A stretch of DNA of 64,000 bases from Rhodobacteraceae bacterium KLH11 (GTDB lineage: Bacteria; Pseudomonadota; Alphaproteobacteria; Rhodobacterales; Rhodobacteraceae). The translations under genes and the position numbers were made by a program. The stretch is from positions 155,118 to 219,117 of the forward strand of contig DS999533.1 of assembly GCA_000158135.1 (NCBI GenBank). Direction: 5' to 3'. The notes beneath the pieces were generated by a model. It ran no database searches, was not told the DNA's origin, and was given only the letters and a program-made list of their open reading frames with translations. Shown piece after piece: positions 19,801 through 34,800 of the stretch (the first letter of the stretch is position 1; every line of letters begins with the position of its first letter).

Positions 19801-22800
19801 TTGCCGTTATAAATCGGTGTAGAATTTGTATATACTCCGAAAGATCCTCCTACCGCGTTTTCATGTACTTTCACTGTCGTTCCCAGCGAAAAGTCGACTG
19901 CGCGATCGTAGTTGCTGAAATCAATAGTATCCGTACCGTCTCCGCCATCAGCCAATATGTCATGATCATCCGCAAAAACATGATCATCACCTGTACCGCC
20001 TTGCAAGATGTCGGCACCCTCGCCGCCTACCAAAGTGTCATTGCCCAGGCTACCTTGCAGGGTGTCATTGCCGTCTCCACCCTCCAAACGGTTAGCACCG
20101 GTATCTCCTTTCAAAGTGTCTGCAAACCTGGAGCCCGTAAGACTTTCAATAGAGTTGAAGGTGTCGCCAGCCGCGTCGCCACCACTCGCCAAGCCGGTCA
20201 CCAGATCAATCGAAACACCTTCAGCGGAGGACAGATAGGATGCGGTATCGATACCTGAGCCACCAATAAGAGTGTCGGCACCATTGCCGCCTTCTAGCCG
20301 GTTGTCCTCGGCGCTACCTGTAAGCGTGTCGTTGAAGTCTGATCCCACAACACCTTCAATCGAGGTGAACGTGTCGCCAACAGCGCCACCACCGGAAATT
20401 CCTGACAATTGAACATTTACGCTTTGTGTTGCAGACTTGTACGAAACAGTGTCGTGCCCATCTCCGCCATCTGCGCTGTCTGAGCCTTGATCAAGAATAA
20501 ACAGGTCATCCCCGCTATCGCCCTTCAGCGTGTTTGTGCCGATACCTCCTCTCAGGACATCGTTGCCGTGGCCGCCTGAGATCGTATCGTCACCCGCACC
20601 ACCTGAAATGACATCCGCGCCTTCGTCACCATACAAGGTATCATTCGCGCTGCCAGCATTGATCGTATCGTTTCCTGCTCTTCCATGAACCGTGACTCCG
20701 CCCGCGCCGCCGATAAATGTATCATCGCCAGATCCCAGATCGACGGAATCGCCTGCGTTGCTGGCTGTCACATGATCATCGCCAGCAACCGCCTGAACGG
20801 TCGTCGTTCCATTGCCAGTCACTATCCGGTCATTGTGATCCGAGCCCACAATAGTCTCGATATCAATGAACGTATCGCCCTCAGCAGCGGTACCGGACGC
20901 CGTGTTCGCGGCCCGGTCAATGACGACACCTGTCGCGGAGTCAGCATAGCTGACCACATCGTTACCACCTGTTCTGCCAACGAATTGATCAGCGCCAAGC
21001 CCACCAGATAGAGTTGTTCCCTGTGGAAGTTGGACAAATCTGTCGGCTCCACTGGCGCCGCGCACTTCTTCGATCGACGCGAAGTACTGCGTTTTTTCGG
21101 ACGACCCGGATCCGAATTTCACTGTAAATACATCTTGCGCTTCAGTGGATTGTGTCACCACCAATGGGGTCGGGGTCGCCGGAGTAAATTTCAACTCACC
21201 AGCAACTTCATCAAGCTCCGAGTCGATCAGAGAACTTAAAGAAGAGTCCCCATCAAACAACGCTTTGAACGTTCTCAGAACACTTGAGCGGTCATCGAGA
21301 GCGCCGACCTTAACAGTGTGCTGCACAGAGTTTATGGTGATGCTGATCTTGTCAGCGGGTACAAGTGTTCCTGTCACCCGCAATCGGCTTGTGACTACAC
21401 CATCGACGTTGACAGTGTCGAGAGAGACAAGCTGTCTTTCGCTTCCCGCCAAGGTCTGGATATACACATCTGTGTCTACCTCCAGTGCGGAAAGGTCAAC
21501 AATATCATGGCCTTCTCCGCCATAAATAACATCGCTCCCATCACTGCCCAAGAAGATGTTGTCTGAGCTGTCGCCAACCAGAGTATCACTGGCACGACCA
21601 CCCTGAATGTTCTCGAAACCGGAAATCAAGTCTTGTTCGGTTCCACTCTTACTGGCAAATCCGCCATTCAAACTTACCCGAACGCCCTGCGTGGCATTTG
21701 AATACGAAATCAGATCGTTTCCATCACCACCTGCGAGAATATCGCGGCCGTCTGAAGCGTAAACGATGTCATCACCTGCACCAGCATCAATGGTGTTGTC
21801 CGATCCATTGCCGACAAACACATCATCAAAAATGGAACCAACGATGTTTTCGACATTCGAAACGTGATCGCCGATAATATGAGCAACCCCAGAAATCGCA
21901 ACGGTTCTTCCAGGCGGTCCCTTGACTTCAATGTCTCCATTGGACAAGCCACGCGAAAAGTCAAATCCAGAGGCGCTTAGGGCAACGTTTGTCTTTAGCG
22001 CTTTAAGAAGAGCTTCACGGACGTCACGCGCATTCTGCGCGAACTCCACAACGTGGGAAACCGTATGAACACCGACCTGCACAGCGAACTCGCTGCCAAT
22101 GACCGTTTCGCCAATTTTGAGAACTGTGGTCTGGCGCTGTCCGACTCTACCAGGCTCGTTTATGATGCCCGAAGTCGGACTCTGCCCATCTACCAGAACA
22201 GAAACCGATGCAGATACTGCATTTACATCCTTAGCAACAAAGGCAATCGAGAACGCGTCATTTTCCAACGAAAACGCATTCTGTAGTTCTTCATTTGCGA
22301 GGTAAGCATTGACAAGCTGCTGCCCCCAAGGCTCACCCGTCCCAACCGGATGGGTCGCCGAGATGGTATGGCCTGCGATTGAAATTGAAATGGTCGCTCC
22401 GGCAGGAACGTTGGTTTCAGACAGGGACACCAATACGCGCTGTGCTGTTCCTGGTGTTCCTGCAGCACTCTCTTCGATTTGGATACCTGGGACGTCGGCA
22501 TCCAATTGAACTTCGACACCTGAGCGTTTCGCACCTGTGACGACCGAGCCCAGGGCAGTTTTCAGGCCCGAATAGTCGATTGTATCGACACCTTCACCGC
22601 CATCTATTCTGTCGCCATCCGCGAAACCTATCAGCTTGTCATTTCCGGCTTTGGCGTCGAGATCATCCCTTCCTAGACCGCCAGACAGGACATCCTCGGC
22701 TACTCCACCGGTGATGACGTTTCCAAGATCGTTGCCGGATATTCTATTCTCCGAAACAACGGAACCGGTGACATTTGAAACCAATTCGTTGCCCGAAGCG

Positions 22801-25800
22801 TTCAGGTCAATTTCAACGTTGGCATCCGAAGTCGAATAATCCAATCCGACTTCTTGTAAATTGACACCTTGTGCCCTAGCGGCCAGATAGCCATTCGTAG
22901 CCTGATCTGCGACGGTTCTGTCAGCGTCGTCGTTGCCCCGGTCTCCGGCGATGTCAACGAAAGCAGCAATGTCCGACAGATCGGCATAGCTGGGTTGATC
23001 ACCCAGGATATGTGTTTTTCGATCGCTGCCGGCGTAGCTGATCTGCGCGCCAAATGTCGTGCCTTCCTGAGGTGTGACTGCTTGTGTGAAAACAGACACC
23101 TTGTGGAAACCTCGGCGCAACTGCACCGTGCGCTGTTGAACTTTAGAGCCTCCAACAGCGCTTATAACGACATCTTCCTCGCTCTGAATTTCAAGAACAG
23201 TTGATCGGTCGCCCTGAACTGAGAACGTGTAATCGTCCTGACTATCAAGGAAGATATAGCCTGTTGATACATATCCTAAATTGAGCGTCTGCTCGAACCG
23301 ACCATCTTGCAACTGCGATCGAAGGGACCCAAAGAAACCCGACGCATACAAGTCGCCGGAGGCAGCTTCCGAGAAGCCAGATTTTGACAGATTGTCGACT
23401 GTCAAACTCAACGCTGGTGTCTCGGAATTCACCAAAACCGTTCTAATGAACTCCGCATCGCTATTTACACCCTGCAGATCTGAAAACTCGGGTGCTAGAT
23501 AAGCGTAGATATCGGTTTTGAATCCAGTCGATACAGGCAGGTCACTGGTTGCTTCGATCTGGAACGATCGTTTATCTGCGGTCACGAAAGTGATCTGCCC
23601 TGATGTATTTTCCCAATCGCTGACAAGGACATCCAGAACGCCGGGCGCGTCTTCAAGTGCTGGACGGCTCTTGATGTGGAGACCGTCCGCTTCGAAAGCT
23701 GCGTGCAGATCGTTGTAGTTTACGTCGAGATAGACCGTATCCGTATCACCAAATTTAGCGGTTTCGGACAAGGTAACCTTACCAAAGCGCGAAATTCTGT
23801 AGGTATCACTTCCTTCCCCACCGGCAAGGACATCGCCTTCACTGCCGTTCAGTAGGGTATCATCTCCAGCACCGCCGTACAGTTTTGACTGACCACCGCC
23901 AACAAGCCGATCATTTCCGGCGTTGCCGTACAAGGTAGAGCCCGCCATTCCGCTAATCGTATCTGCGCCGGAACTGCCCTGTACGATTTCGATACCATCA
24001 ACGCGCCCTATTAGCGAAACATCTGAAGCAACTTCATCAGAGAAAAGCAAATCGCCGGAGACCAGATCGAGCGAGGCACCGACGCTACCTGTCAGGACCA
24101 GTACGTCAGATCCGGCTCCACCAGAAATCGAATTATCACCAGCATCTGCATAAATTGTATCATCACCTGCACCACCATGAAATTGGTCGGTGCCTGCGTC
24201 GCCAAGGAGAAGATCATCGCCGTCACCACCCGAGATGATATCGTTGCCGACTGCGCCCCGGATCACATCATCACCATCGCCGCCGTCAAACCGTTCAGAT
24301 GCATCTGAGCCCACAAACTGATCATCATATTTCGTGCCGATGAAATGCTCTGCATTAGCAACCCACTGGTCGAGACCTTTTCCGCGAGCACGATGATCTG
24401 CAGTAATCGCGGTATTGGTTGTCGAAGAAACGACCTTGGACAGATCAATCCCCGGCGTTTTGGGCGACAACGCAATCACGTTGTCCGACAACGTCAAACT
24501 TGCGCTTATAGCGGAAGAGAATGCAGATGATGAAGAATTCACAGCTGCAACAAGTCCCGCCGCGACCTGTCTTACTGTATCCCCGAGAACAGCTGTATAG
24601 CGTGCTTCGACGCCTTCGTAGGTGAGTCTGTAAACGTCCCCAAATTCAACAGCACCTTCTATCGCGACGGAGCGCGCACCTGCAGGAATGTTATTAGCCG
24701 CGAGAAGGAGCTCATTTGCACCTGTTTTTAGCGGTTTATAGGTATTTTCCGTCGACCTTTTGTACTGGACATCAAAACGGAAGTTGCCTGAGGAAGACCC
24801 AAGCAGGAAGCTGAAATCATAGACACCGGCCGTCGCGAACGTGTGTGAGACCTCGAACCCATCGGATTTAACCGGACGGGCTCCATCCACACCCTGGCGC
24901 GAGAATATTACGTCTCCATCGATTGAGAACTCCGCGGCTTGGGAAACCGATACAAAGAAATCATACGATCCGGCTTGTGTGACATTAAATGCGCCGTCGA
25001 CGATCACACCAAGGTTGGCGCCGTGACTTGCTTTGGGGCTTGTCAACCCGGACGCATCAGCTCCGAAGATACCCAGGATTTCGGTCCCATTGAGAACCGT
25101 TGGAGTGCTGTCACTACTCTCGTATGAGAGATTGCTCGGACGGAAACTAAAGTCCGGCTCCCCAGCATGGTTGTCAATATTATCTTTCCAGTCTGCAATC
25201 GTTTGGCTTGCGCTCAGTGAGAAACCGGCTTCAAATGTGGAGTACACTTTTACGATCGGGTTAATTCCACTGGATATCTCGAGACGTTGATTATCAACAC
25301 CTGCACTTTCAATCACAATCCCCTTGCCATTGGAAAGCCGACTGTAATCTACAGTGTTTGTTCCACCGCCCGCGAAAATCTGATCGTTGCCAGTTGATGC
25401 GACAAATGTGTTGTTCCCCGCGTCGCCGGTCAGATGATCGTTGAAAGATGAGCCTTCGATGTTCTCGAAACCAGATATTTCATCACCAGATGCATCCCCA
25501 CCGCTTGCAGCTCCGGTCTCGAGATTAATCGTGACGCCGGCATCTGAAGATTTGTAGGATACGGTATCAACCCCTGTTCCACCTTCCAATTTATCTGCAC
25601 CTGCCGCGCCTTCGATAAGATCGTTGCCAGCACCGCCGCTCAAGGTGTTGCTCGCAGAGTCACCAATTAATGTATCTGCAAGACTGGTGCCTACAATGTT
25701 CTCGATATTTCGAATAGAGAGTTCGACGGATGAGACACTAAGATTAACGGCCGGAGAACTTCGGCTGGGACTTGATACGTACAAATAGCTTTTGCGGCCT

Positions 25801-28800
25801 GCTTCAGTGGTATGCGCCCGGAAACCAGAGATGTTCGCCGCATTGATCTGATGTGCCAACTGTATCGCTGCATCGCCAGCATCTTGCCCGGCAAGCAGTT
25901 CGTAACTAAAAGACTGGCCATTAAGGTCGATCGTGATAGATTCATCTTCCTTAAGCTCACCAAGATCTAACAACTTGTATGGCGTGTGGAAAATCGTCCT
26001 GAATGACGTCGACACACCGTCTGTGAAGTATCCGAAGTCTGGTTCTCTGAGATCAATCCCGCCAACAGTTACACGCACTGGCACGAGCGGGCTGCTATCA
26101 TTCAGCGGAATTATGTTGAGCAGAAGACCGATTTGGTCGGGCAATCTGTCAAGTGTCAATCGGTACTGGTTCGTTTGAGACCCACGAGCATTGAATTGGT
26201 CAATAAGTTCGGACATCCAGGTGACCTGAAGCCCTTCATCGGCGATGACGGCAGAATATGCTTCTGTCCCAATTTGCAAGGTTACTGTTTTACCGACGCG
26301 CTCGGGCGTTCTTCCGGTAAATGGTGCGGCGACTGTCGCGCTCAGTGTTAGCTGACTCCCGCTTGCATCCTTGCCAAAGTTACCACCGACTGCATTCCGG
26401 ACCAGACCAACCTTCGCTTCCCGAAGGATGGCATTGATAGCCACTGTATGTTCGCTTAAATCGAGTGTGTCGGATCCTGCTCCACCATCGATCACTCTGC
26501 TGTCAAGATCATCGATAAACCTATCATCTCCAATGCCGCCGAAAAGAGCATCCCTGCCTGTACCGCCGCGAAGCGTATCGTCTCCGGCGCCACCTTTGAC
26601 TGTGTCGTCCCCAGCTCCGGCATCGACGACATATCCTTTGCCGTCCAGTGCGATATCGTCATCCCCGGATGTTCCAACAAGGCGCTCGACGTCCTTGATG
26701 GTCCCCTGATCTGCCTCTGACGTGACACCAACCGTGCTGTCACTGCGCGTTCCATCGACTGTCAGAGCAAGACGATCACTATCCGTCAGACCCGCAAGGT
26801 CTACCGTGTAGTCAAATCCGCCTTCGTCAGCATTTAAGCCCCCCGATGTCACACCTAGTACCGTATTCTGATTTGCAACGGTCACCGAAGGTTCAGCAGG
26901 GACTAGGCCGTTGGAATGGAGGCTCGCAACCTCTGTCTGGCTTAACGCTCGGTCCACAACTACAAAGTCATCAATCTGGCCGTCAAAAGCTGCATCCGCC
27001 GACCAGTGGCTCTTGCCGACGTAATTGTGCGTCCGAACCACTCGCTCAGGCACATACCCATCCGTTAGTTCGCCTGCCAGAACTCCGTTCTTGTAGACAC
27101 GCATGACACCGTTGCTATCGACGCTTGCCGCTACGTGAATCCACTCGTTCGTCGTCCAAAAATCTCCGATCAACAGGTTCTTGGCCGAGGAGTTACTGTA
27201 GGTCTGGAAGGAAAGCGTGTTGCTTGTGCCATGGTTAGCAACAAGAATGTTATTGGTACCAGTCCCACTGCCGAAGTCAAAGACTCGCGACCACGAATTC
27301 AGATTGTGAACATTAACCCAAGCCGCAACCGTCATCGCGCCGCCAGTTTCGATACCAGACAACTCTGCATAAGAACCATCAGACAGATCCAGAGCAGCCG
27401 ACCCGTTCCGTCCCGTCGATGTAGTGGCGTTGTCATTCAGGATGAGCTTATGATCTTCGCCGCTGAGGTCAGAAACCGAAACGCCACTCGCAGTGCCAAA
27501 ATCGAACGCCGCTGTGGTCGATGTATTAAACAATACGCCTTGACCGCGTACGGTGAAGGTAATCGTTTCCGCGGCCTCGTCGGTCAATGCACGTGTAACA
27601 TCTGCGCGCGATGCAACCGCATCCTGCACGGAGGCCAGCAGAGTAGCCTTGTCGCTCATTCGTGACGACACAAATTCGTAGTGCAGTTCTCCCTCGGATG
27701 ACCCTGCATCCGAGCGAACAACAAGTCGTTCCCCGTTTGACAAGGACACGCCGTCAAAATCAACGGTATCGATACCTTCTCCACCATCAATGTCGTCACG
27801 ACCGCGGCTGGCGAGCAGCATGTCATCGCCACCTCCACCGATCAATTGGTCTGAACCTGATCCACCGTCCAACGTGTCGGATTCCAGACCGCCTAGCAAA
27901 CGGTCATCCCCTTCACCGCCCCTGATAATGTCTGCGCCGGCTCCCCCAATCAGAATATCATCGCCTCTACCTCCGATCAGAGTATCCGCGCCGGCACCGC
28001 CCGTCAGAGTGTCCTTTCCATCCCCGCCATCAATGAAAGTTGCATGATTGCCGGAGGTGATCGTGTCATTCGAAAGTGAGCCAACCAGTTCTTCAACTGA
28101 AGACAAACGTTGAATTCTCGTCACGCTGGTCGCAGGATCAATAAACTGAGCTACCTGCACGACAGAAACGTTTGTCGTCACTTCGTGTGACGTCCCTGCC
28201 CGCTTTCCTATGAGTGTAATTGTCGGAGCATTCGGCGTCGTCGACGCAGTCACGTCATCCGATGCTCTGGAACCTTCGCTATTGATTTGTCGAACGATAT
28301 CCTCAACTATCGAATCGAGACTACTTGTTGCAGTTACAACATGTACGAACAATTCACCGTCAATGAAGATCTCAACTACATCACCTTCCTCGAACGATCC
28401 GTTCAGGGTAATGACAGAAACCTGCGCAACGGCGCTTACCGCGTTTCGGTCTTGTTCGATATGTGTCTGAAGTGCGTTCGATGCGGTCGTCGTAGTTACC
28501 GTGACAGGAACAACGACACCATCGGTCCGAGCCTGAATCTCAAGACCCGTGACAAGGGAAGTATCGCCCGTAATCACCTGCTCACCGTCGATGACAAGAT
28601 TTGGATCTGGACGCCCGACGACAGTCACGATGTCAGAGATCGCTTTCGTCTGAACCAAAGCTTGCAACAAACCCGAGTAGACTTGTTGCGCGGTATCGTC
28701 GGTTTTTGCCGTATAAGATACAACAATACCATCAATAGTGACCGTGATCACATCCCCGGCGCTGACCGTTCCTGAAATCGTTACGGTTTTGCGATCTGGC

Positions 28801-31800
28801 TCACCAACCACGGCATTTGTCACAACCTGGCTACTTGCCGATTGCCCTTTGTCCAATGTGGAGACAGTCACGGATGCGTCCAGGGCCCGGAAGTCAACGC
28901 GATCATTGCCGGAACCACCGTAGATCTTGTCACTGCCCCCGGTTACAAGGAAGATATTGTCGTTGTCGTCACCAAAAATAGTGTCGTCACCTTTGCCGCC
29001 GCCAAGACCTTCGATGCTTGTAAATTGCGCAGTCACGCCGAATGCGTCGACAACTTCACCCGAAGCCAGATTTAGCGTCAGATTTGTTGTGGCGTCCCTC
29101 AGCCACAAGATATCTTTTCCACCACCACCGTGAATGGTATCACCACCACCGCTAAAGATGAACAAGTCGTCACCGCCGTTGCCATCCAGGTATTCAACGT
29201 CTTCCGTTCCAGAAATCACATCACCGTAAACCGACCCAACAACGGCTTCGACATTTGAAATCAATACACCTTGTGACTTTACATCAAACACGGCATCTCT
29301 GACCGAACGAGAACCGTCCGCAGCATATGTGACTTTGATGAGTGAATCCGAGACACTGGCTGCTGTCAGCGTCTCAGACAGCAGCCCTGTTGGCTGTTGA
29401 TGCGTGGCCGTAACCGCAGTGGCATCCGCTATTGTCGTTTCGAAAAGCCGCGCATTATCGAGAAGCGGGCCGCTGCCGGTGTTTTCCGAAGCAAGCTCGT
29501 TGAATGCCAGTCGCGATGTTGATGCCAGAGGTATTGGCAAAGCCAATGCAACCGTCGTCCAGCTTTGATTTGAAGTGGAGAAAATTCCTTGTGATACTCC
29601 ACCCCAAAAGACTTCGACACTCTCAGTGCCACCGCTGCGCGAACGCAGGTCAAACTTCAGTTCATATGACTTGTCGGTTCGGGTTGCAACGTCCTGATAG
29701 ATTACATCCGGCACCCCTCCACCATCTTTATCCAACTCAATCAGCCAATCGCCGTCCGCTGCAGCGTTCGAGTCGACAGCCCCGCTTCTCCAGACATCAA
29801 TTGTTCCGGTCGAAGAACTCCAACCATCTACGCTGGTATGAGACGAGACCGTGACCGAAGAGCCGGGTGTCTCAAAGCTGCCATTTCGCAGCAGGTTCGG
29901 CCCCTTGCGCACGACGTCGACAACAAAAGTCAGTATCTGCGTTTCGCTGTTGATTGAAGCAGCCGATACAGAACTGACCTCTTCAAGTTTCCCAGTCAGG
30001 TTTGAAACCCGGTCGTTGTTGCTCAGGGCGAAGTCGGACGTCACTTTCAACCCATTGATGTTGAGCTCCACCTCGCCGTTTACCTTAGATAAATCAACCG
30101 TGTAAGTTACTTTTCCTGAAGCTTCATTCGCACTTTCCTCCACGGCAAGATCCAAAGTGTTACCGGGTACATCCGCAGTTTGCTGTGCGAATTGATTGAT
30201 ATGCTCGGCGACATGCGCACCTGTCTCACCGAGAGACAAACTGATATCGGTCGAATATCCGCCGAAATCCAGGACGGCTGACGCACCTGGCTGAGCCGAA
30301 CGGAGATCTATCCAGGCTAGCTTGTTGTTCGCGCTATCATATTGCGAGATCAGGGTTTCGGCCGGTCTGTCATTCACCAATAGCGAAACCGCCAGCGGAG
30401 ATGCAATTGTGCTGCCGCGCCCGGTGACCACCAGCTTTGAATCCTGCACGACAGCCAGGAATGAGTTTGATTGTGATCCAGCGGTCGCAGCATTGATGTC
30501 AGCCGCCAGTGCATCCATCCAGCCAATGCTTGAATTTGCAGACACAGCGAAGTTTTGTGCCCCGACCGAAAGCGATATTCTGGCACCGGTCGGAATGTTC
30601 AGGCTGTTGCTTTCCTGGATCTCGATACGTTCGCTGGCACCTCCACCCAATTGCACGATTTGCTTAATTCTTGTGTCCGAGTTGAGATCAATGAGAAGAC
30701 CATTATGGGCAAATCCGAAATCCGCCACATCCCGGCCAGCGCCACCATCCACGACACCGCCTTCGCCTGTCGAAACGATGTAATCATTACCTGCTGCGCC
30801 GAAAATCGTGTCAGACCCCAAAGCGCCATCAATATGGTCCGATCCGGACGAACCCAAAATGATGTCCCGGTATAATGACCCAGTAACCGTTTCCACAGCT
30901 ATCAGGGTTTGCTCTATACGACCTCCGCGATAACTCGCGACCAAAGCATCACTTTCGGTCGAATCCTCGCTTGATTTCAGGACTAACAGGAAACCATCTT
31001 GCTCAGACGATTGTGGTAACTGAATCTTCGAATAATTGATACTGTCGGCACCGCCCTTCGCGTCGATGGTGTCCTGACCAAGGCTACCCAGGAAGAAATC
31101 CGATGCATCGGTGCCCCTGATGTCGTCGTTAAAGCGCGAGCCTTCGATGTTTTCGATTGAATACAGGTAGTCAAAGTCTCCGTTGCCCTTGTCGACAAAA
31201 CCTAATTCCAGATCGACATATACCGCGTTCTTGTTAGAGTCATAACTGACTGAGTCCGAACCGGCGCCACCGTCAAGTCTGTTGCGGCCACGCCCTCCGT
31301 CCAGAATGTCGTCGCCACCGTTTCCGGAGATATCGTCGTTGCCGGCACCACCTTGGAGTGCTTCATCCGTGGCCGAGCCGATTATCCGATCATCATAGGC
31401 CGATCCGACGACAGCCTCGACGTTGGAAATCTGATCGCCTTCAGCATCGGCTCCATATCCATTCCCCGTTGTCAGGTTAACAATCACACCGCTTTGAGTG
31501 CTTGCGTCGCCAAAGTATTGGATTGTATCTGATGCACCGTCACCTCCATCAATCCTGTCGGCACCCGCGCCGCCGATGATGATATCGTTCTCACCACCAC
31601 CCAAGAGATAGTCCCGGCCATCGCCGCCATGCAGGATATCCGTCCCGGCCCCGCCGGTAAGGACATCATTACCTCCTAGTCCAAATATTTCATCGGAACC
31701 AGCACGGCCGGAAATGTGGTCGGCCCGCGACCCGCCATGCAATTTGTTGTCTAGGTCATTTCCAACAATCCGATTGGTCAGCCTGTGGCTTCCCGTCACG

Positions 31801-34800
31801 GAACCATCGTTAGAAAACAGGTTGTCGCTCTTGTTCAAATCAAGCTCGACGCTGTCCGTGCTGTCGCTGTCATCCAGAGACGTATAGCTGATCGTCAGAT
31901 CAGGATTGATTATAAATGTCCGACCGTCAAACGTTGTGAACCTGGCATGCCTGTAGTCTTCGCTCAGCTGCCAGTTCTTCAGCCGTACAACATAGTTCGG
32001 ATCTCCGTCAGGAGTGTCCTTGTTTGGTTGCAGATCAGGTAAATCATTGTTTGAAATACCTGTCAGACGGGAAGAAAGATCAGAATCCTGAGGCGGAGAA
32101 CCAAAGAAATTTAATACCAGATCATCGCCGTCAAACGCCAGCCGCAAGTCATTGAAGGAACGGGGTAGAATGATGTTGTCGATCGCCCGACCTTCATCGA
32201 AATTGTTTATCGTGACTTCACCAAGTCCTGCACCTGACTTGATACCGACCGGCAACCCTTTGTCGTATTCGAATGCAATCAGCACGTACTCGTCGTTGCC
32301 GCCGCCGCCAACGAGCGTGTCGTTGCCGAGCCCCGAGAAAATCCGGTTGGACCCATCACTGCCGTTTATCGTATCCGCATAGTCTGAACCATAAACTGTC
32401 GCGACGGAGGCAGCCGTCTTGGCAACCTTGTTCTCGGGATAGACCGCACCTTCTGGCGCATTAAGCGACAGTGCAGAAGTCTCAAGCAGTGATGCGCCAG
32501 GTTCATTGAAGCCAATAACCTTGAAAGCTTCATTGGTTCCCGAGCGGCGCGTTTCGAACGTTGCTTGGGCCGGGCCAACTTTATCGTAGTACAGAATGTC
32601 AATTCTGTGCCACCCTGGGGCCAGACGTTTGGTCGCTACATCGGCAGCAGCGCCGCGATCTCCGGCGAATGAACTGATGACATCCCCATTTATCTTGAAT
32701 TCATAACCGTCATCGGTCGTTGTGCGGAACTCATAGTCTGCAGACTCCGCAGCATAGACATAGCCGCTCAGTCGGATAATCAGGTGCTGTGCAAGATCCA
32801 CGACACCAGTCAAACCGGGCGCATCTTCGCCAAGGAAGTTATCCAAACGGCTCCTCGTCCACCCGGGCGTACCGCTGTCTGCGATAGAATAGTCCAGCTC
32901 TGACGCCGAAAAACGGGCATTTGGACCGCGGCCGGTGTCTGCAGTTTGAACAAACGCTTTGGCCTCTGCGAGGCTTCCGACTTGAGTATCCAAGACAGTG
33001 AAAACTTCACCAAAAAGTCCTCGATCCAGCGTGTATTCTTCTGCACTGGCGTCATACTCTACGGCGTTTTTGTTTGTCTCGAACGTAACTTTTTCCAACA
33101 CCAGCGAAGCGTCATCCGCTATAGAATACGAATAGCCATCCGACGTTGTGACGGTCAGATTGCGTGCGGCCGGATTGATTGCGCCTTGCGATAGCAGAAT
33201 TTCTCCCAGTCGCACCCCGGAAATGACAATGTCATCCCCGACTATTCTCGAGAATGCCAAATCATCGACGCTACCGTCGATAAACAAGGTACCGGGATCC
33301 CCCGTGCCCGAGTGTTCGACAATGACCTTACGCGGGCCGGACACCTTGATGCGATACACATCCTGTCCCCCACCGCCAACAAGCGTATCATTTCCGGAGG
33401 AACTAGAAAATATCTCGTTCTCTTTACCGCCAGTGAACCGATCATCTCCAACAAAGTCAGAGACTTGTCGAATTGACGTGGATGAGATGTCTTTGGTTAC
33501 TCCAACGCTTTCCGACTTCGAATAGTCGATCGAATAGGTCTCGAACGTAGCAAAGGCAGGCGCGCCATCTTTTGCCGCGTTGTAACGCAAATGAGAGGTA
33601 ATCCCATCTCCGCTGCGAACACCTATGTGCCTGCGCTTGAAGCCACCATCTGTATCGCCTGCTTGACCAAACCAGTCCTTGATCCGGGCTCCACCTGCAT
33701 CCGCTGCATCAGACAATCGAAGTAACAGGTCCTGCCCATCTCTTTGCAGCGCAAGCTCACTCTGGTTCGCAGAGACCTGAATGACGTCGCTTTCTGTAGA
33801 TGTCGTGTGTTCGTCGTAGTTGTCAATAACGACGATTTCACTGCTGCTGTCAGAAATGACATAAGTATCGTTACCACCACCACCTCTCAGTTGATCAGCG
33901 CCACCCGAGGTCACGATCACATTATCCAACGCGTTTCCGGTCAGCGTATCTGCAAACCTGCTCCCCGCTATGTACTCAATCTCGTCATAGTGCGCTGCCT
34001 CCGCGTCAAAGCTGACCGCCGTCGAGGAATTTTTGTAATCTACGGCTTCGAAACGGAGATGCTGATTTCCTGCCTGTGTTGGCAGGAAAAACACCGCATC
34101 GGTGGTTTCAATATCGAGATGACGTGTATTTAGATCAGAGTACCAATTGCGAACAATAACCGTCGTGTCTTTTGTTGTATTGATTTGCAGGTCATTTCCT
34201 GACTGCTCAACCCCAAGAATGAAGGTGCGCTCAAAATTGAACCTGATCGTGTCCAACAAGCCGTCTTGTGCGGAGTTATCGATGGTGATGGTACCGTCGC
34301 CTTCAGAGACAACATAATAGTCGTGCCCATCTCCGCCTTTGACCGTGTCCGAGCCCTTGCCGGGTGTCAACACATTATTGAGCGCATCGCCCGTCAGTGT
34401 ATCTGAAAAATCTGACCCTTCCAGACGCACAACAGATACTAACTGAGTACTGCTTGAAAGATCGACAGAAACAGCCGACCTGGATGTCGAATAGTCAACT
34501 TCCCTGATCTCTTTTTCGATCCCGGCTCCTTCTGCCACACTCGAAAGACTCCCAGTCAATTCAAACAAAACACGGGACTGATCAGCCTGGGTCTCAAAAC
34601 CTTCATTAGCGATGATTGTAAGGTGCTGGTACTTTTCGCCAAGGAACCAGTTTTGGAGGGTAATTTCCTCGGTAACGTTATTTGCCTGAATGACTTTCAG
34701 GATCGCGTCGTTGCCCCGGCGGACAGCTGTGATCGCCTCGAAAGTCGCATGAATCTGAATGGCATCCTGTTTTTCGTCCAGCGCGTAATTGTTGATAACA

